From assembly GCA_031398625.1 (NCBI GenBank), contig JANNNQ010000080.1:1-19225 (forward strand): a stretch of 19,225 nucleotides of DNA, in the 5' to 3' direction. Below the pieces are notes generated by a model. The model was not told where the DNA came from. It ran no database searches and saw nothing but the letters and a program-made list of their open reading frames with translations. This DNA comes from CAIUGU01 sp031398625. Lineage in GTDB: Bacteria > Pseudomonadota > Gammaproteobacteria > Steroidobacterales > Steroidobacteraceae. Of the stretch, positions 1-8,061 are shown one piece after another (position 1 is the first letter of the stretch; every line of letters begins with the position of its first letter). A program made the position numbers and the translations under genes.

Positions 1-1736
1 CCCTTCCAGCCCAGCTCGTAGTCATCAACCTGCTCTGGCTCGAACAGGTTCAGGTTATTGTCCACGCCGCCGGCCTTGTAGCCCCTCGCCCAGAACAGGT
101 AGATGAAGTTGTTGTCGCCCGGCGTCCAGTTGACGCCCAGCTTCCAGGTCATGTTTTCGTCCTGGTACTCACCCCGCCCTCCCTGGAAGACACACCGCGA
201 CAGATTCCAGTCAACCTGGGTGTAGCGGACGATGCCCTGGATGTCTCCTGGGCACACCACGCCGGCCGGATTCGGATTCGTGGTCGCGTTGTAGATGTTG
301 AGCAGCGTCGTGCCCCCCGCACGGACTGCCCCATGGGTGAAGTTCCTGTCGACGTTGTAGCGCGCTCCCACCGTCAACTCGAGGCCCTCCGTGAACTCCC
401 AGTTCATCTGGCCGAAGAGGCCACCGGAGCGAGCCGTGGTCTCGTTGTTGCCAATGCTGACCTGATTGGGAAGGGCGACGTTGAACTGGGACGGACAGGC
501 TGTGAAGGCTCCGGTTGCAGGGCTGATGCCGCATGTGTACGTTTCGTTGATGTTGTTCGTGGGCGTCATGCGATAGAACCAGGAGGCTCCCCCGATCCAG
601 TTGAACGGTCCGTCGGCCGAAATAAGGTTGAATTCCTGGCTGTAGTAGTCGTTGTCCGGACCAACGGTATTGCGCATTACCGAGGCGTTGGCGAAGGAAC
701 CGTCGGTATCCTCGCTGTACCGGACATCGTTATGCACATACCCGGTCAGCGACCGGAACGTCATGTCATTGGCGAACGTCCAGGTCCACTCGAGGCTGTG
801 GCGATCGACGGTGCTGGCAAACTGGCTGTCCATCAGATTGATGCTGAGCACCTCAGGATCGTGATTGGGGTCCGCAGGTGCATCGTAATTCCAGTATCTC
901 GAGCGCGTTGGCTGGCCTAAAGCGTTCAGGAATGTCCGCGGGTTCGGCTGGCCGGGAGAGCCTTCATTGTCGGTCCGGTTAGTCTCGCTGCGCCAGATGG
1001 CCTCGAAGTTGTCATTGGGTTTCCAGAGCAGGGAGATCCGGCCGTTCATGTCCTCAACCTTGCCCTGCTCCTGCATGGGTTGCGAGGGCGGAGCGCCGAT
1101 CACCGTACCCTTGGAATAGTAGTAGCTGCTGCGCTTTTGCTGATTGAATGCCAGGCGCGCCGCGAACGTCTCCGAAATCGGCAGGTTCACAGCACCCGTC
1201 ACCTTGACATCGCTTCGATCCCCCAACGCTGCCTCTACGAAACCGCTGGTTGCGCCGTCCAGACTCGGCCGCACGGAATTGAGCCGGATGGCGCCACCGG
1301 TCGAAGACGAACCGATGAACGTGCCCTGCGGACCACGCAGGACTTCGGCAGTGCCGAGGTCAAGGAACTGGTTGCCGAGCGTGATGGTCTCGGCGTTGAG
1401 CAAACCGTCCTGGAAGACAGCGACACCGGTCGTGATCGACGGCTGGATCGCCGAATTGCCGACCCCGCGGATGTTGATGGTATTGAAGCCACCCGGGTTG
1501 TTGATGGTAACGTTGGGCGTCGTTTGCTGCAGGTCGGCGATGTTCTGCGTACGGCTCGCCGCAAGATCATCTGCCGTGAGCACGTTCATGGAAATGGCGG
1601 TCGTCTGCTCGGTAGTCGCACGACGTTCCGCGGTGACGATAATTTCTTCCAGGACCGCCTGGGCCCTGGATTGACTGGCAGGCAGCAACACGGACGCAAT
1701 GGCTGCAGCCAGCAGCAGATTCGATTCCTTCTTCAT
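1..1736 (-). CDS. TonB-dependent outer-membrane receptor, C-terminus beyond window edge (partial)
   Basis: The frame is open from the ATG at 1736 to the left edge, giving 578 residues of N-terminal and central sequence; the rest of the barrel lies outside the window. Residues 1-26 are a signal peptide (MKKESN, hydrophobic core, ending SRAQ). A TonB-box-like stretch EEIIVTAERR follows at 30-39. The plug domain carries NIRGVGNSAIQPS and the hallmark RGPQG at 134-138, followed by SSTGGAIRLNSV. Later segments such as FWARGYKAGG and LFEPEQVDDYELGWK are typical TBDR barrel motifs. The start is supported by a run of six G at 1744-1749, about seven bases upstream. Family knowledge: these receptors import siderophores, vitamins or large organic substrates using TonB energy. 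The substrate cannot be told from sequence. It is a paralogue of the next gene (2076-4565), with a similar signal peptide and leader. Confidence 0.95.
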   Translation of the reverse strand, partial: MKKESNLLLAAAIASVLLPASQSRAQAVLEEIIVTAERRATTEQTTAISMNVLTADDLAASRTQNIADLQQTTPNVTINNPGGFNTINIRGVGNSAIQPSITTGVAVFQDGLLNAETITLGNQFLDLGTAEVLRGPQGTFIGSSSTGGAIRLNSVRPSLDGATSGFVEAALGDRSDVKVTGAVNLPISETFAARLAFNQQKRSSYYYSKGTVIGAPPSQPMQEQGKVEDMNGRISLLWKPNDNFEAIWRSETNRTDNEGSPGQPNPRTFLNALGQPTRSRYWNYDAPADPNHDPEVLSINLMDSQFASTVDRHSLEWTWTFANDMTFRSLTGYVHNDVRYSEDTDGSFANASVMRNTVGPDNDYYSQEFNLISADGPFNWIGGASWFYRMTPTNNINETYTCGISPATGAFTACPSQFNVALPNQVSIGNNETTARSGGLFGQMNWEFTEGLELTVGARYNVDRNFTHGAVRAGGTTLLNIYNATTNPNPAGVVCPGDIQGIVRYTQVDWNLSRCVFQGGRGEYQDENMTWKLGVNWTPGDNNFIYLFWARGYKAGGVDNNLNLFEPEQVDDYELGWK

Positions 1737-2001
1737 CTCGATTCCCCCCGTTCTTATTGAATAGTGAAGTGAATTCGCCAGAACTGAGATTCAGGAAACT
1801 TGGGAACAGAACGCTTGATTGCCGATAGGGGCTCCTGTAACTGTGGGACTCAAACTACAACGAACGAAACGGCAATATCCGCCACGGAATTCCTGTAAGC
1901 AACGATGTGCAAAGCAAGTTGCTGCAATGCATCCGGGCCCTGTATGCAGCAGGCAACAAACGCCGCACCCGAAAGCAGACAGGGAGCGCAAAGGAATGAA
2001 A
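1737..2001. other. Intergenic region upstream of the first receptor
   Basis: This stretch precedes the receptor starting at 1736. I see no convincing gene. The short open frames on both strands (about 90 codons) are Cys-rich and have no family-like features or good ribosome-binding site. The promoter of the first receptor must lie here, because the hairpin at 2002-2050 should end transcription coming from the second receptor. I could not pick a -35/-10 pair with confidence. Confidence 0.5.
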
Positions 2002-2050
2002 GGGCCCATGTTCCGCAATGTCACTTGCCGACATCGCGGACCATGGGCCC
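2002..2050 (-). terminator. Long hairpin terminator of the second TonB-dependent receptor
   Basis: Two 21-nt arms (2002-2022 and 2030-2050) pair with only two mismatches around a 7-nt loop. The outer nine pairs are GGGCCCATG against CATGGGCCC; the inner blocks are TCCGC/GCGGA and ATGTC/GACAT. On the minus strand the hairpin begins about 25 nt after the TGA at 2076 and is followed by the T-rich run TTTCATTCCTTT. This fits a Rho-independent terminator for the receptor gene, although the stem is longer than usual and the U-tract is interrupted. Confidence 0.75.
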
Positions 2051-2075
2051 GAATCAACCCGGGTCTGTTCCGGGA

Positions 2076-4565
2076 TCAGTTGCCGAAGCCGAATGTCACC
2101 TGTGCTCCGTAGCGCGCACCGCGTTCGGCGGTCACACCCCCGGCGTCGTAGGATCCACGGTCAGCGCTCTTGTTGGGGAAATCGCCTTGACCGAAGAGCT
2201 TCAAGCGCTGATCTGTTACGTCACGGCCGTAAATGGATACTTCCCAGTCTCCTTCCATGGGCGCGAACCCGAAGCGCACGTCGAGCCGCTCGTACGAGGA
2301 GATCTCGTCGATCGGATCGCGCGTCACCTGAGCCCCCGTCGTATAGCCATCGCTGAACTTGAGATTCGCGCCTGCCGTGAGACTGAAGTTGCCGAGCGAC
2401 CAGGCGTATTCCGGGCTGATGCCAAACTGCCATTCCGGACTGTAATTGAGATCCACCCCGGAAAGATCCTGGGTACATGGACTCGACTGTTTGCCCTGCA
2501 GCGAATTGCACTGTGCGCCCGGGAAGCTGTCGTACTTCGCTTCCGCTGCCAGGGCGCCGTTGAAGCCAACCGTGAAGGCGTCCGTCACTGCCCAGCGCGT
2601 ATCAAACTCCAGCCCCTGGGTATGAGCCTTGCCGGCATTCGACGTCACGAACGCGCTCGTGCTGCTGTTGAAAAGCGTGACCTGAAGGTTGGTGTACTCG
2701 GTGTAGTACACCGCCGAGTTGAATTCTAGCCGATTGTCGAAGAACCGCCCCTTGAGACCAACTTCGTAACCCTCCGCATACTCGGGCTCGAAAGTGAAGG
2801 GGTTCGGCAGATCGCCGCCGATCGGCGGTGACATCACAAAGCCGCCTGCCTTGAACGCCTTCGCGTATCTCGCATACGTCATCACGTTGTCGGTCGCGTC
2901 GAATTCAAAGCCGACCTCTGGCAGGAAATCGCTGTCGTCGATCCGGCCTCGCGCAGGGTTGCGTCCCGGAATCGCCTGGCGGGCGCCGAATTCCGTCGCG
3001 GTGGCCCCCAGAAAGGACACGGTCGGGGGGAGCACGCCCTCCTTGCTGACATCCTGGTACCGCCCTCCGAGATTCATCCGGAAAGTGTCCGCGATGTTCC
3101 ACGTTGCCGCGAAGAAGCCGCTCAGCCACTCCGAGTCTTCGGTCAGCGTGCCGCCAAACGATGCCGCCCGGCTGCCAGCAGGCGCATAGGAGCCGGTGTT
3201 CAGCAGCGTCGGCAGGTAGACGTTGATGGTCGAGTGCAGCTCGTGCTTCTGCCAGTAGCCTCCGATCATCCATGAGACAGTCTGATCCGAAGCCGAACTG
3301 AGCCTGAACTCCTGACCCTTCTGCTCGAAGTCCTCGATCCGTTCGTCGGTGTATACGGCGAACGAACTGTAGTCCGGGTCGAGCCAGTCGCTCTTGTCGT
3401 ACTGCACGAAGGACGTGTTGGAACTCAAGGTCAGGTTGCCGATTCCCCAATTGAATGCGCCGAGGAAGCTGTCCGCCTGGAACTCGCGCACTTCGGGTTC
3501 GTTGAACTCCCTGACGGTATTGAGCCCGTAGGCAACGGATTCCAGACCGCGGGTTCGCCCGGGGGCGCCCGTTGGATCCGGACCGTAATGTCCCCAGTAA
3601 TTCGCACTGCCCGGCGCGGCACCGCTGGCGGCATTCAGCGCGTCGATGGTGGCGCGGATATCGAGCGTACCCCCGGTGCCGCGTTTGCCGTCCAGCGAAT
3701 TCAGATTTGATCCGTTGACCACGGCATCGAGCGCGCACGGAGCTGCTATTCCCGGTGTAATCGAGGCATGGCCGCGGCTGAACTGCGGACGGGTATCGCA
3801 ACGCGTGTATTCCCCGCCGGTGCCGCGCTGCCAGACATCCTGATACTCGTACTTGAAAGTGAAGTCGAAGTTGTCAGTGGGGGTCCAGAGCGCGGTCAGG
3901 CGGCCCCCAGTGTTCCGCTTCACTCCCTGCGGAATGTTTCCGATGATGGAGGTGTAGCCGGTATCGCCCAGCTCGTAATAGCGCCCGGCTACCCGGATGC
4001 CGAAAGTGTCGCTGAGCGGGCCGCCGGCAGCGCCTTCGACGCTCATTTCGTCATCGTTGCCGTAGGCTGCGGTGACATCCCCATTCCACGTCCTCTCAGG
4101 CCCGCGGGTGAGCACGTTGATTGCACCAGCGGTGGCACTCTGCCCGGCAAACGTCGGTTGGGGACCGCGTACGACTTCGATTCGCGCGATGTCGAAGAAC
4201 GCACCCTGACCCAGGTTGTCGCGGCCGTAATAGATGCCGTCGTGGAACTGCGCCACGGCCTGCTCGAACGCCTCATTGCCGGTCGATGTGCCAATACCGC
4301 GGACGATGAGGGTCTGGCCCGTGAGGCCGTCCGTCATCGTCAGGTTGGGCACGAACGCCGAAATGTCCTCCATGTCGGAGAACCCGCCTTCGGTAATCGC
4401 CTCGCCCGTCATCGCCGTAACGGAAATCGGTACGTCCTGGAGACTTTGCTCGCGACGTTGCGCAGTCACAACGATTTCCTCCAGGCCCTGGGCCAAAGAG
4501 CGGGCTTGCGGCACCAGCACCGCCGCAATGGCAGTAGCCAACAACAGACTGGATCCGGTTTTCAT
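2076..4565 (-). CDS. TonB-dependent outer-membrane receptor (complete)
   Basis: The protein is 829 residues from the ATG at 4565. An upstream in-frame ATG (4646) is rejected because the inner ATG starts a clean signal peptide (MKTGSSLLLA, ending SLAQ at 26) and has a G-rich SD (GGGGG at 4573-4577) seven bases away. EEIVVTAQRR (29-38) is TonB-box-like. The plug contains VRGIGTSTGNEAF and RGPQ at 133-136, followed by SATAGAIN. The C-terminal two thirds alternates aromatic strands and loops as in a 22-strand barrel and ends VTFGFGN. One oddity is that the usual RGPQGTLFG is RGPQPTFAG here. The family imports metal chelates or organic nutrients across the outer membrane with TonB/ExbB/ExbD. No neighbour reveals the substrate. 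It is a paralogue of the adjacent receptor (1-1736), and its terminator is at 2002-2050. Confidence 0.95.
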   Translation of the reverse strand: MKTGSSLLLATAIAAVLVPQARSLAQGLEEIVVTAQRREQSLQDVPISVTAMTGEAITEGGFSDMEDISAFVPNLTMTDGLTGQTLIVRGIGTSTGNEAFEQAVAQFHDGIYYGRDNLGQGAFFDIARIEVVRGPQPTFAGQSATAGAINVLTRGPERTWNGDVTAAYGNDDEMSVEGAAGGPLSDTFGIRVAGRYYELGDTGYTSIIGNIPQGVKRNTGGRLTALWTPTDNFDFTFKYEYQDVWQRGTGGEYTRCDTRPQFSRGHASITPGIAAPCALDAVVNGSNLNSLDGKRGTGGTLDIRATIDALNAASGAAPGSANYWGHYGPDPTGAPGRTRGLESVAYGLNTVREFNEPEVREFQADSFLGAFNWGIGNLTLSSNTSFVQYDKSDWLDPDYSSFAVYTDERIEDFEQKGQEFRLSSASDQTVSWMIGGYWQKHELHSTINVYLPTLLNTGSYAPAGSRAASFGGTLTEDSEWLSGFFAATWNIADTFRMNLGGRYQDVSKEGVLPPTVSFLGATATEFGARQAIPGRNPARGRIDDSDFLPEVGFEFDATDNVMTYARYAKAFKAGGFVMSPPIGGDLPNPFTFEPEYAEGYEVGLKGRFFDNRLEFNSAVYYTEYTNLQVTLFNSSTSAFVTSNAGKAHTQGLEFDTRWAVTDAFTVGFNGALAAEAKYDSFPGAQCNSLQGKQSSPCTQDLSGVDLNYSPEWQFGISPEYAWSLGNFSLTAGANLKFSDGYTTGAQVTRDPIDEISSYERLDVRFGFAPMEGDWEVSIYGRDVTDQRLKLFGQGDFPNKSADRGSYDAGGVTAERGARYGAQVTFGFGN

Positions 4566-4896
4566 CTCGACACCCCCTGTTTTTTCTGGAACAACAAGCT
4601 CCAGATTGCATGAGACCTGAAGTCTTCTGAGGACAAGCAAGACCAAGTGTGCAGGATCGATCTCGCCCGAGCGGTTCGGTCCTTCGCCGTTGTTTTCTTG
4701 TCGGGATGCGAATCTATTATGACCCGGCTGCCTTTAGCCACAGTTTCACTCATTAACTTTTTTGCGGAAAACCTTGATATTCGTTGTGCAGCGCGGCTTG
4801 CTGCTTTGCGAATACACTCATTGTGCATCCGCATCCAGCGCAGTTTCTGCGCGTGCACGTGAAGAGGATATCGAGACGAAGTGTCCACGGTTTCCC
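4566..4896. other. Intergenic region: leader of the second receptor, downstream of cydB
   Basis: No gene is seen here; in particular there is no CydX-like small ORF after cydB. On the minus strand the receptor leader can fold a hairpin, TCTGGA (4600-4605) with TCCAGA (4585-4590), about 20 nt before the start codon and just before an A-run and the SD. A weak -10-like CATAAT lies at 4716-4721 without a convincing -35. A small hairpin GCGCAG-ttt-CTGCGC at 4838-4852 follows cydB but has no U-tract. This region is clearly more AT-rich than the flanking genes. Confidence 0.45.
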
Positions 4897-5946
4897 TCAC
4901 CCGTAGGTGAGAGCCGTCGCCTTGCCCCAGAAGACGCGGTAGACGAACACCGTGTAGAGCAGGATCGCGGGGAGCACCACGAGGGTGCCGACGAGAATGA
5001 ACTGCAACGACTCCGGCGCTGCCGCCGCATCCCAGATCGTGAGGCGGTCGATCACGAGAAAGGGAAAGAGGCTGTACGCCAGCCCGACGAACGCGAGCAG
5101 GAAGACCGACACGGTGCATGCCAGCGGCGCCCAGCACCATCGCTCGAGGCCGCGCTGGTTGTTGTTTGCCGCATCGTGTGCGAGGCGATGCAGGAATATC
5201 CCGGTCAGGACGAACAGGGCCGCGGTGAACAGCGGAATCGGCAGCAGGAGCAGGAAATTGGGCAACGCGAACCATTTCTCGAAGATCCGTGCACTCACGA
5301 ACGGCGTCGCAACGGACACTGCAAGAATGCCCGCTCCCGTCAGCCACAGGCTGCGTTCAGCCCAGCGAATCGCCCGGCGCTGCAGTTCACCTTCGGCCTT
5401 GATGACCAGCCACGATGCACCGAGCAGGGCGTATCCCGAAGCCAGACACACACCCGTGAAGAGCGAGAACACCGTGTTTTGCCACCCGCTGCCGAATCCG
5501 GTGATCAGGCCACCGAGCATCACTCCTTGCGACAGCGACGCCAGCAGCGAGCCTGCGTAGAACGCCCGATCCCACCAGCGCTTGTGATCGGCATGGGCCT
5601 TCACGCGGAAGTCGAACGCCACTCCCCGCAGGATGAGCCCCGCCAGCATGGCGGCCACCGGCAGGTACAGCGCTCCGAGGATCACGCCATTCGCTGCCGG
5701 AAAAGCCACGAGCAGCAGGCCGACACCAAGCACCAGCCACGTTTCATTCGCATCCCAGAAGGGACTGATGGATGCGACCATCATGTCCTTCTGCCCGGCG
5801 TCTGCCCGCCGCAGCAGGATCCCGACGCCCAGGTCGTAGCCATCGAGGACGACATAGATGAGCACCGCGAGTCCCATGAGCATCAGGAACACGACCGGCA
5901 GCCACAGGGCAGCGCCTTCAAGCCCCGCCGGGAACAAGTCATTCAA
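4897..5946 (-). CDS. cydB: Cytochrome bd (cyanide-insensitive type) ubiquinol oxidase subunit II
   Basis: The product is a 349-residue, strongly hydrophobic membrane protein. Diagnostic CydB motifs are YVVLDGYDLGVGIL (31-44), FWDANETWLV (63-72) and LILRGVAFDFR (104-114). CydB forms a heterodimer with CydA and helps build the bd-type quinol oxidase that reduces O2 to water without pumping protons. The start is a TTG at 5946 that overlaps the cydA stop in the four bases TTGA, so translation is probably coupled. An ATG at 5942 is in another frame. No cydX follows. Together with the short Q-loop of subunit I, the gene could equally be called cioB. Confidence 0.95.
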   Translation of the reverse strand: MNDLFPAGLEGAALWLPVVFLMLMGLAVLIYVVLDGYDLGVGILLRRADAGQKDMMVASISPFWDANETWLVLGVGLLLVAFPAANGVILGALYLPVAAMLAGLILRGVAFDFRVKAHADHKRWWDRAFYAGSLLASLSQGVMLGGLITGFGSGWQNTVFSLFTGVCLASGYALLGASWLVIKAEGELQRRAIRWAERSLWLTGAGILAVSVATPFVSARIFEKWFALPNFLLLLPIPLFTAALFVLTGIFLHRLAHDAANNNQRGLERWCWAPLACTVSVFLLAFVGLAYSLFPFLVIDRLTIWDAAAAPESLQFILVGTLVVLPAILLYTVFVYRVFWGKATALTYG

Positions 5947-7328
5947 TGTGCTACTCCCACGATCGCGCCCGGCGGCAGGTCGGCCGTCTGTTCAATGACC
6001 TTCGCCTTGCGGGCCATGTAGAACAGGACGGAGATGAATGCGGCAATCAGCCCGGCATACAGGATGAGGTACATCGCCAATGTCAGGCCGATCTGCGGCG
6101 CCGGTACCGTGGAGGTTGCCTCGACCGTGGTGAGCAGCCCGTACACGAGCCACGGCTGCCGCCCGATCTCGGTGACATACCAGCCGGCCACCAGCGCCAC
6201 CCAGCCGGAAAAGGTCATCGCCACCAGCGTCTTTGCGAGCCACGGCGCGATGCCGTCTTTGCGCTTCAGCAGTTGCCACATGGACAGCCACGCCACCCCC
6301 AGCATCAGCAATCCCGTCCCGACCATGATGCGGAAAGCGAAGAAGACCGGCTTCACCGGGGGATGCTCGCCCACAAAATCGTTCAGCCCCTGCACCTCGC
6401 CTTCCACGTCATGGACGAGGTACAGCGAGGCCAGCCCCGGCACGGCAATCTCGAACCGGTTGGAGCGACTCGTTTCGTCGGGAATCCCGAACAGGACGGC
6501 CGGAGCGCGCGCCTGCGTTTCCCAGATTCCCTCCATCGCTGCCACCTTTGCAGGCTGGTACTGCAGCGTGTTCAGTCCGTGCAGATCACCCGCCACGATC
6601 TGCAGGGGGATCAACACCGCGGCGGTGAGAACCCCGGTCCGCAGCGCAAGCCGCACGTCAGCTCCCCGATCGCCCCGCAGCCAGCGATAGGCCGAGACGC
6701 CGGCGACGAGGAAGGCGACGGTGAGGCCCGATGCCAGCAGCATGTGCGTTACGCGATAGGGCATCGACGGATTGAAGATGATAGCCATCCAGTCGGTCGC
6801 ATGGGCGACGCCATCCCGCATCTCGTAGCCGGCGGGCGTATGCATCCAGGAGTTCAGCGCCAGGATCCAGAAAGCCGACAGCGTGGTGCCGAACGCAACA
6901 AGCACGGTTGCCAGGGTGTGGACACGATTGCTGACCCGCTGCATGCCGAACAGCATGACGGACAGGAATGTCGCTTCGAGAAAGAACGCCGTCAGAACTT
7001 CGTACGCGAGCAACGGGCCTGCGATGTTGCCGACCGTGTTCATGTAGCCCGGCCAGTTCGTGCCGAACTGGAAACTCATTGTGACGCCGCTGACCACGCC
7101 CAGCGCGAAGGCCAGCGCGAACACCTTGACCCAGAAGCGGTACGCACTGAGCCATGGCGTCACGGTTCCCGGGGCCGCCCGGACTTTGCGCACCTCCCCG
7201 TCGTGGCGCAGCTTGAAGTAGAGCAGCACCCACGCGAGCGAGATCGAGATCGTGGGAAACAGTATATGGAAAGTGATGTTGGCGGCAAACTGCACGCGCG
7301 CCAGCATCAGCGCGGTGATGTCCATCAT
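5943..7328 (-). CDS. cydA: Cytochrome bd (cyanide-insensitive type) ubiquinol oxidase subunit I
   Basis: The 461-residue polytopic protein carries all expected haem positions. H21 (in NITFHILFP), E110 and E118 (AYEVLTAFFLEATF), H195 (YRVTHMLLAS) and M335 (FRIMVGTG) correspond to E. coli H19, E99, E107, H186 and M393. The quinol-site residues K261 and E266 lie in KVAAMEGIWET, and GRQPW is at 389-393. It is shorter than E. coli CydA (522) and has a short Q-loop, as in CioA oxidases, which are known for low cyanide sensitivity. The ATG at 7328 overlaps the regulator stop as ATGA; a second ATG lies at 7325. The enzyme oxidises ubiquinol at the inner membrane, typically under low oxygen or when haem-copper oxidases are inhibited. 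Confidence 0.96.
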   Translation of the reverse strand: MMDITALMLARVQFAANITFHILFPTISISLAWVLLYFKLRHDGEVRKVRAAPGTVTPWLSAYRFWVKVFALAFALGVVSGVTMSFQFGTNWPGYMNTVGNIAGPLLAYEVLTAFFLEATFLSVMLFGMQRVSNRVHTLATVLVAFGTTLSAFWILALNSWMHTPAGYEMRDGVAHATDWMAIIFNPSMPYRVTHMLLASGLTVAFLVAGVSAYRWLRGDRGADVRLALRTGVLTAAVLIPLQIVAGDLHGLNTLQYQPAKVAAMEGIWETQARAPAVLFGIPDETSRSNRFEIAVPGLASLYLVHDVEGEVQGLNDFVGEHPPVKPVFFAFRIMVGTGLLMLGVAWLSMWQLLKRKDGIAPWLAKTLVAMTFSGWVALVAGWYVTEIGRQPWLVYGLLTTVEATSTVPAPQIGLTLAMYLILYAGLIAAFISVLFYMARKAKVIEQTADLPPGAIVGVAH

Positions 7329-7912
7329 GGCCTCCGGGTCCTGCCGCGAACCGGCTTGGGCGAAGCTTCGCCCCCGCCGAAGACACGCAGTTTTCCGGCG
7401 GCTTCGAGCACGCCCACCACGCTGGTGCCAAGCTTCATGAGCCGCTCCAGCGTTTTCTGGTCCAGCTTCTGCATGTCGCCGAACCAGCGGGTCACCAGCT
7501 CGATGAGGTCATGCATCTGGCGCATGCGTTCCTGGGCGTGCCGGTCTGCCGGGCTGCTGGTCTTTTCCACCATGACATCACGGAGCATCGTCAGCGTGGG
7601 ATCGACTTCGCGCCTCTGCCGCTCCTCCGCCAGCACCCGGAAGATCGCCCAGATGTCCTCGGGCGTCGAAAAGTACTCGCGCCGGTCACCGGTCTGGTGC
7701 GAGAGTTTCACGAGGCGCCAGGACTGGAGTTCCTTGAGGCCCATGCTCACGTTGGAGCGGGAAAAGCCGAGTTCTTCCGCAATGTCGTCCGCGTTGAGCG
7801 GCTGGGGCGCAATGAACAGCAGCGCATAGATCTGGCTGACCGTGCGATTGATGCTCCACCGGCTGCCCATCTCCCCGAAATGCATCACGAAGCGCTCGGC
7901 CAGTGGCGACAT
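7325..7912 (-). CDS. GbsR/MarR-family transcriptional regulator heading the cytochrome bd operon
   Basis: The product has 195 residues. A winged helix-turn-helix is visible: LNADDIAEELGFSRSNVSMG (about 39-58) is the helix-turn-helix, and the wing contains HQTGDRREYF (72-81). A helical C-terminal half (about 85-175) probably serves dimerisation. The N-terminal FGEMGSRWSINRTVSQIYALL is typical of GbsR-like proteins. A GAGG stretch lies nine bases before the ATG at 7912. The gene overlaps cydA by 4 nt, so it is the first gene of the oxidase operon and probably controls it together with itself. A perfect palindrome at 7937-7954, over the promoter, is the likely operator. The signal it senses (redox, cyanide, oxygen, ligand) cannot be read from the sequence. 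Confidence 0.9.
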   Translation of the reverse strand: MSPLAERFVMHFGEMGSRWSINRTVSQIYALLFIAPQPLNADDIAEELGFSRSNVSMGLKELQSWRLVKLSHQTGDRREYFSTPEDIWAIFRVLAEERQRREVDPTLTMLRDVMVEKTSSPADRHAQERMRQMHDLIELVTRWFGDMQKLDQKTLERLMKLGTSVVGVLEAAGKLRVFGGGEASPKPVRGRTRRP

Positions 7913-7936
7913 GGAAGGGAACCTCTGATCCTGAAT

Positions 7937-7954
7937 TTTCAGTAATTACTGAAA
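7937..7954. promoter_or_regulatory. Perfect 18-bp palindrome, probable operator of the GbsR-type regulator
   Basis: TTTCAGTAATTACTGAAA is exactly self-complementary over 18 bases, centred between 7945 and 7946. It lies 25-42 bases upstream of the regulator start and begins on the last base of the -10 box, so a bound dimer would block transcription initiation. MarR/GbsR proteins bind such palindromes, and autoregulation is common in the family. The pairing of this site with the adjacent regulator is inference. Confidence 0.75.
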
Positions 7955-7983
7955 GTATACGCCTGCCATTTGCAATGCAGCAA
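7954..7983 (-). promoter_or_regulatory. Predicted promoter of the regulator-cydA-cydB operon
   Basis: On the minus strand a -10 box TATACT (7954-7959) is preceded by TTGCTG (7978-7983) with an 18-base spacer. The -10 is good (five of six); the -35 matches only TTG. The downstream 18-bp palindrome would cover the transcription start. Confidence 0.5.
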
Positions 7984-8061
7984 TACTTTAGGCAGCCGGT
8001 TCCGCGACGCCGCTCCCAAGGGTTACCATGCCCGCCCCCACCGGCGTTCCAGGATCGATCC

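Noticed and set aside
1791..2112. Overlapping 88- and 97-codon frames between the two receptors
   Set aside because: They have no SD or family features and overlap the terminator hairpin.
4838..4852. Hairpin GCGCAG-ttt-CTGCGC after cydB as a terminator
   Set aside because: No T-run follows on the minus strand and the stem is only six pairs; kept as a weak note in the intergenic entry.
4780..4896. Possible CydX/CbdX small subunit after cydB
   Set aside because: I read the minus-strand sequence after the cydB stop and found no short hydrophobic ORF starting near an SD.
4762..6021. A 419-codon plus-strand frame opposite cydB
   Set aside because: Its composition is Gln/Glu/Arg/His-rich without hydrophobic pattern or SD, and it is antisense to a convincing membrane protein.
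5946..7829. A 627-codon open frame on the plus strand opposite cydA and the regulator
   Set aside because: It mirrors the codon pattern of real minus-strand genes in GC-rich DNA, has Arg/His/Gln-rich nonsense composition, and the minus-strand genes carry full family motifs.
7903..8061. N-terminal extension of the DUF2058 protein from an earlier ATG
   Set aside because: The extension would cross the divergent promoter region and does not resemble the family; the ATG at 8062 gives the usual 179 residues.
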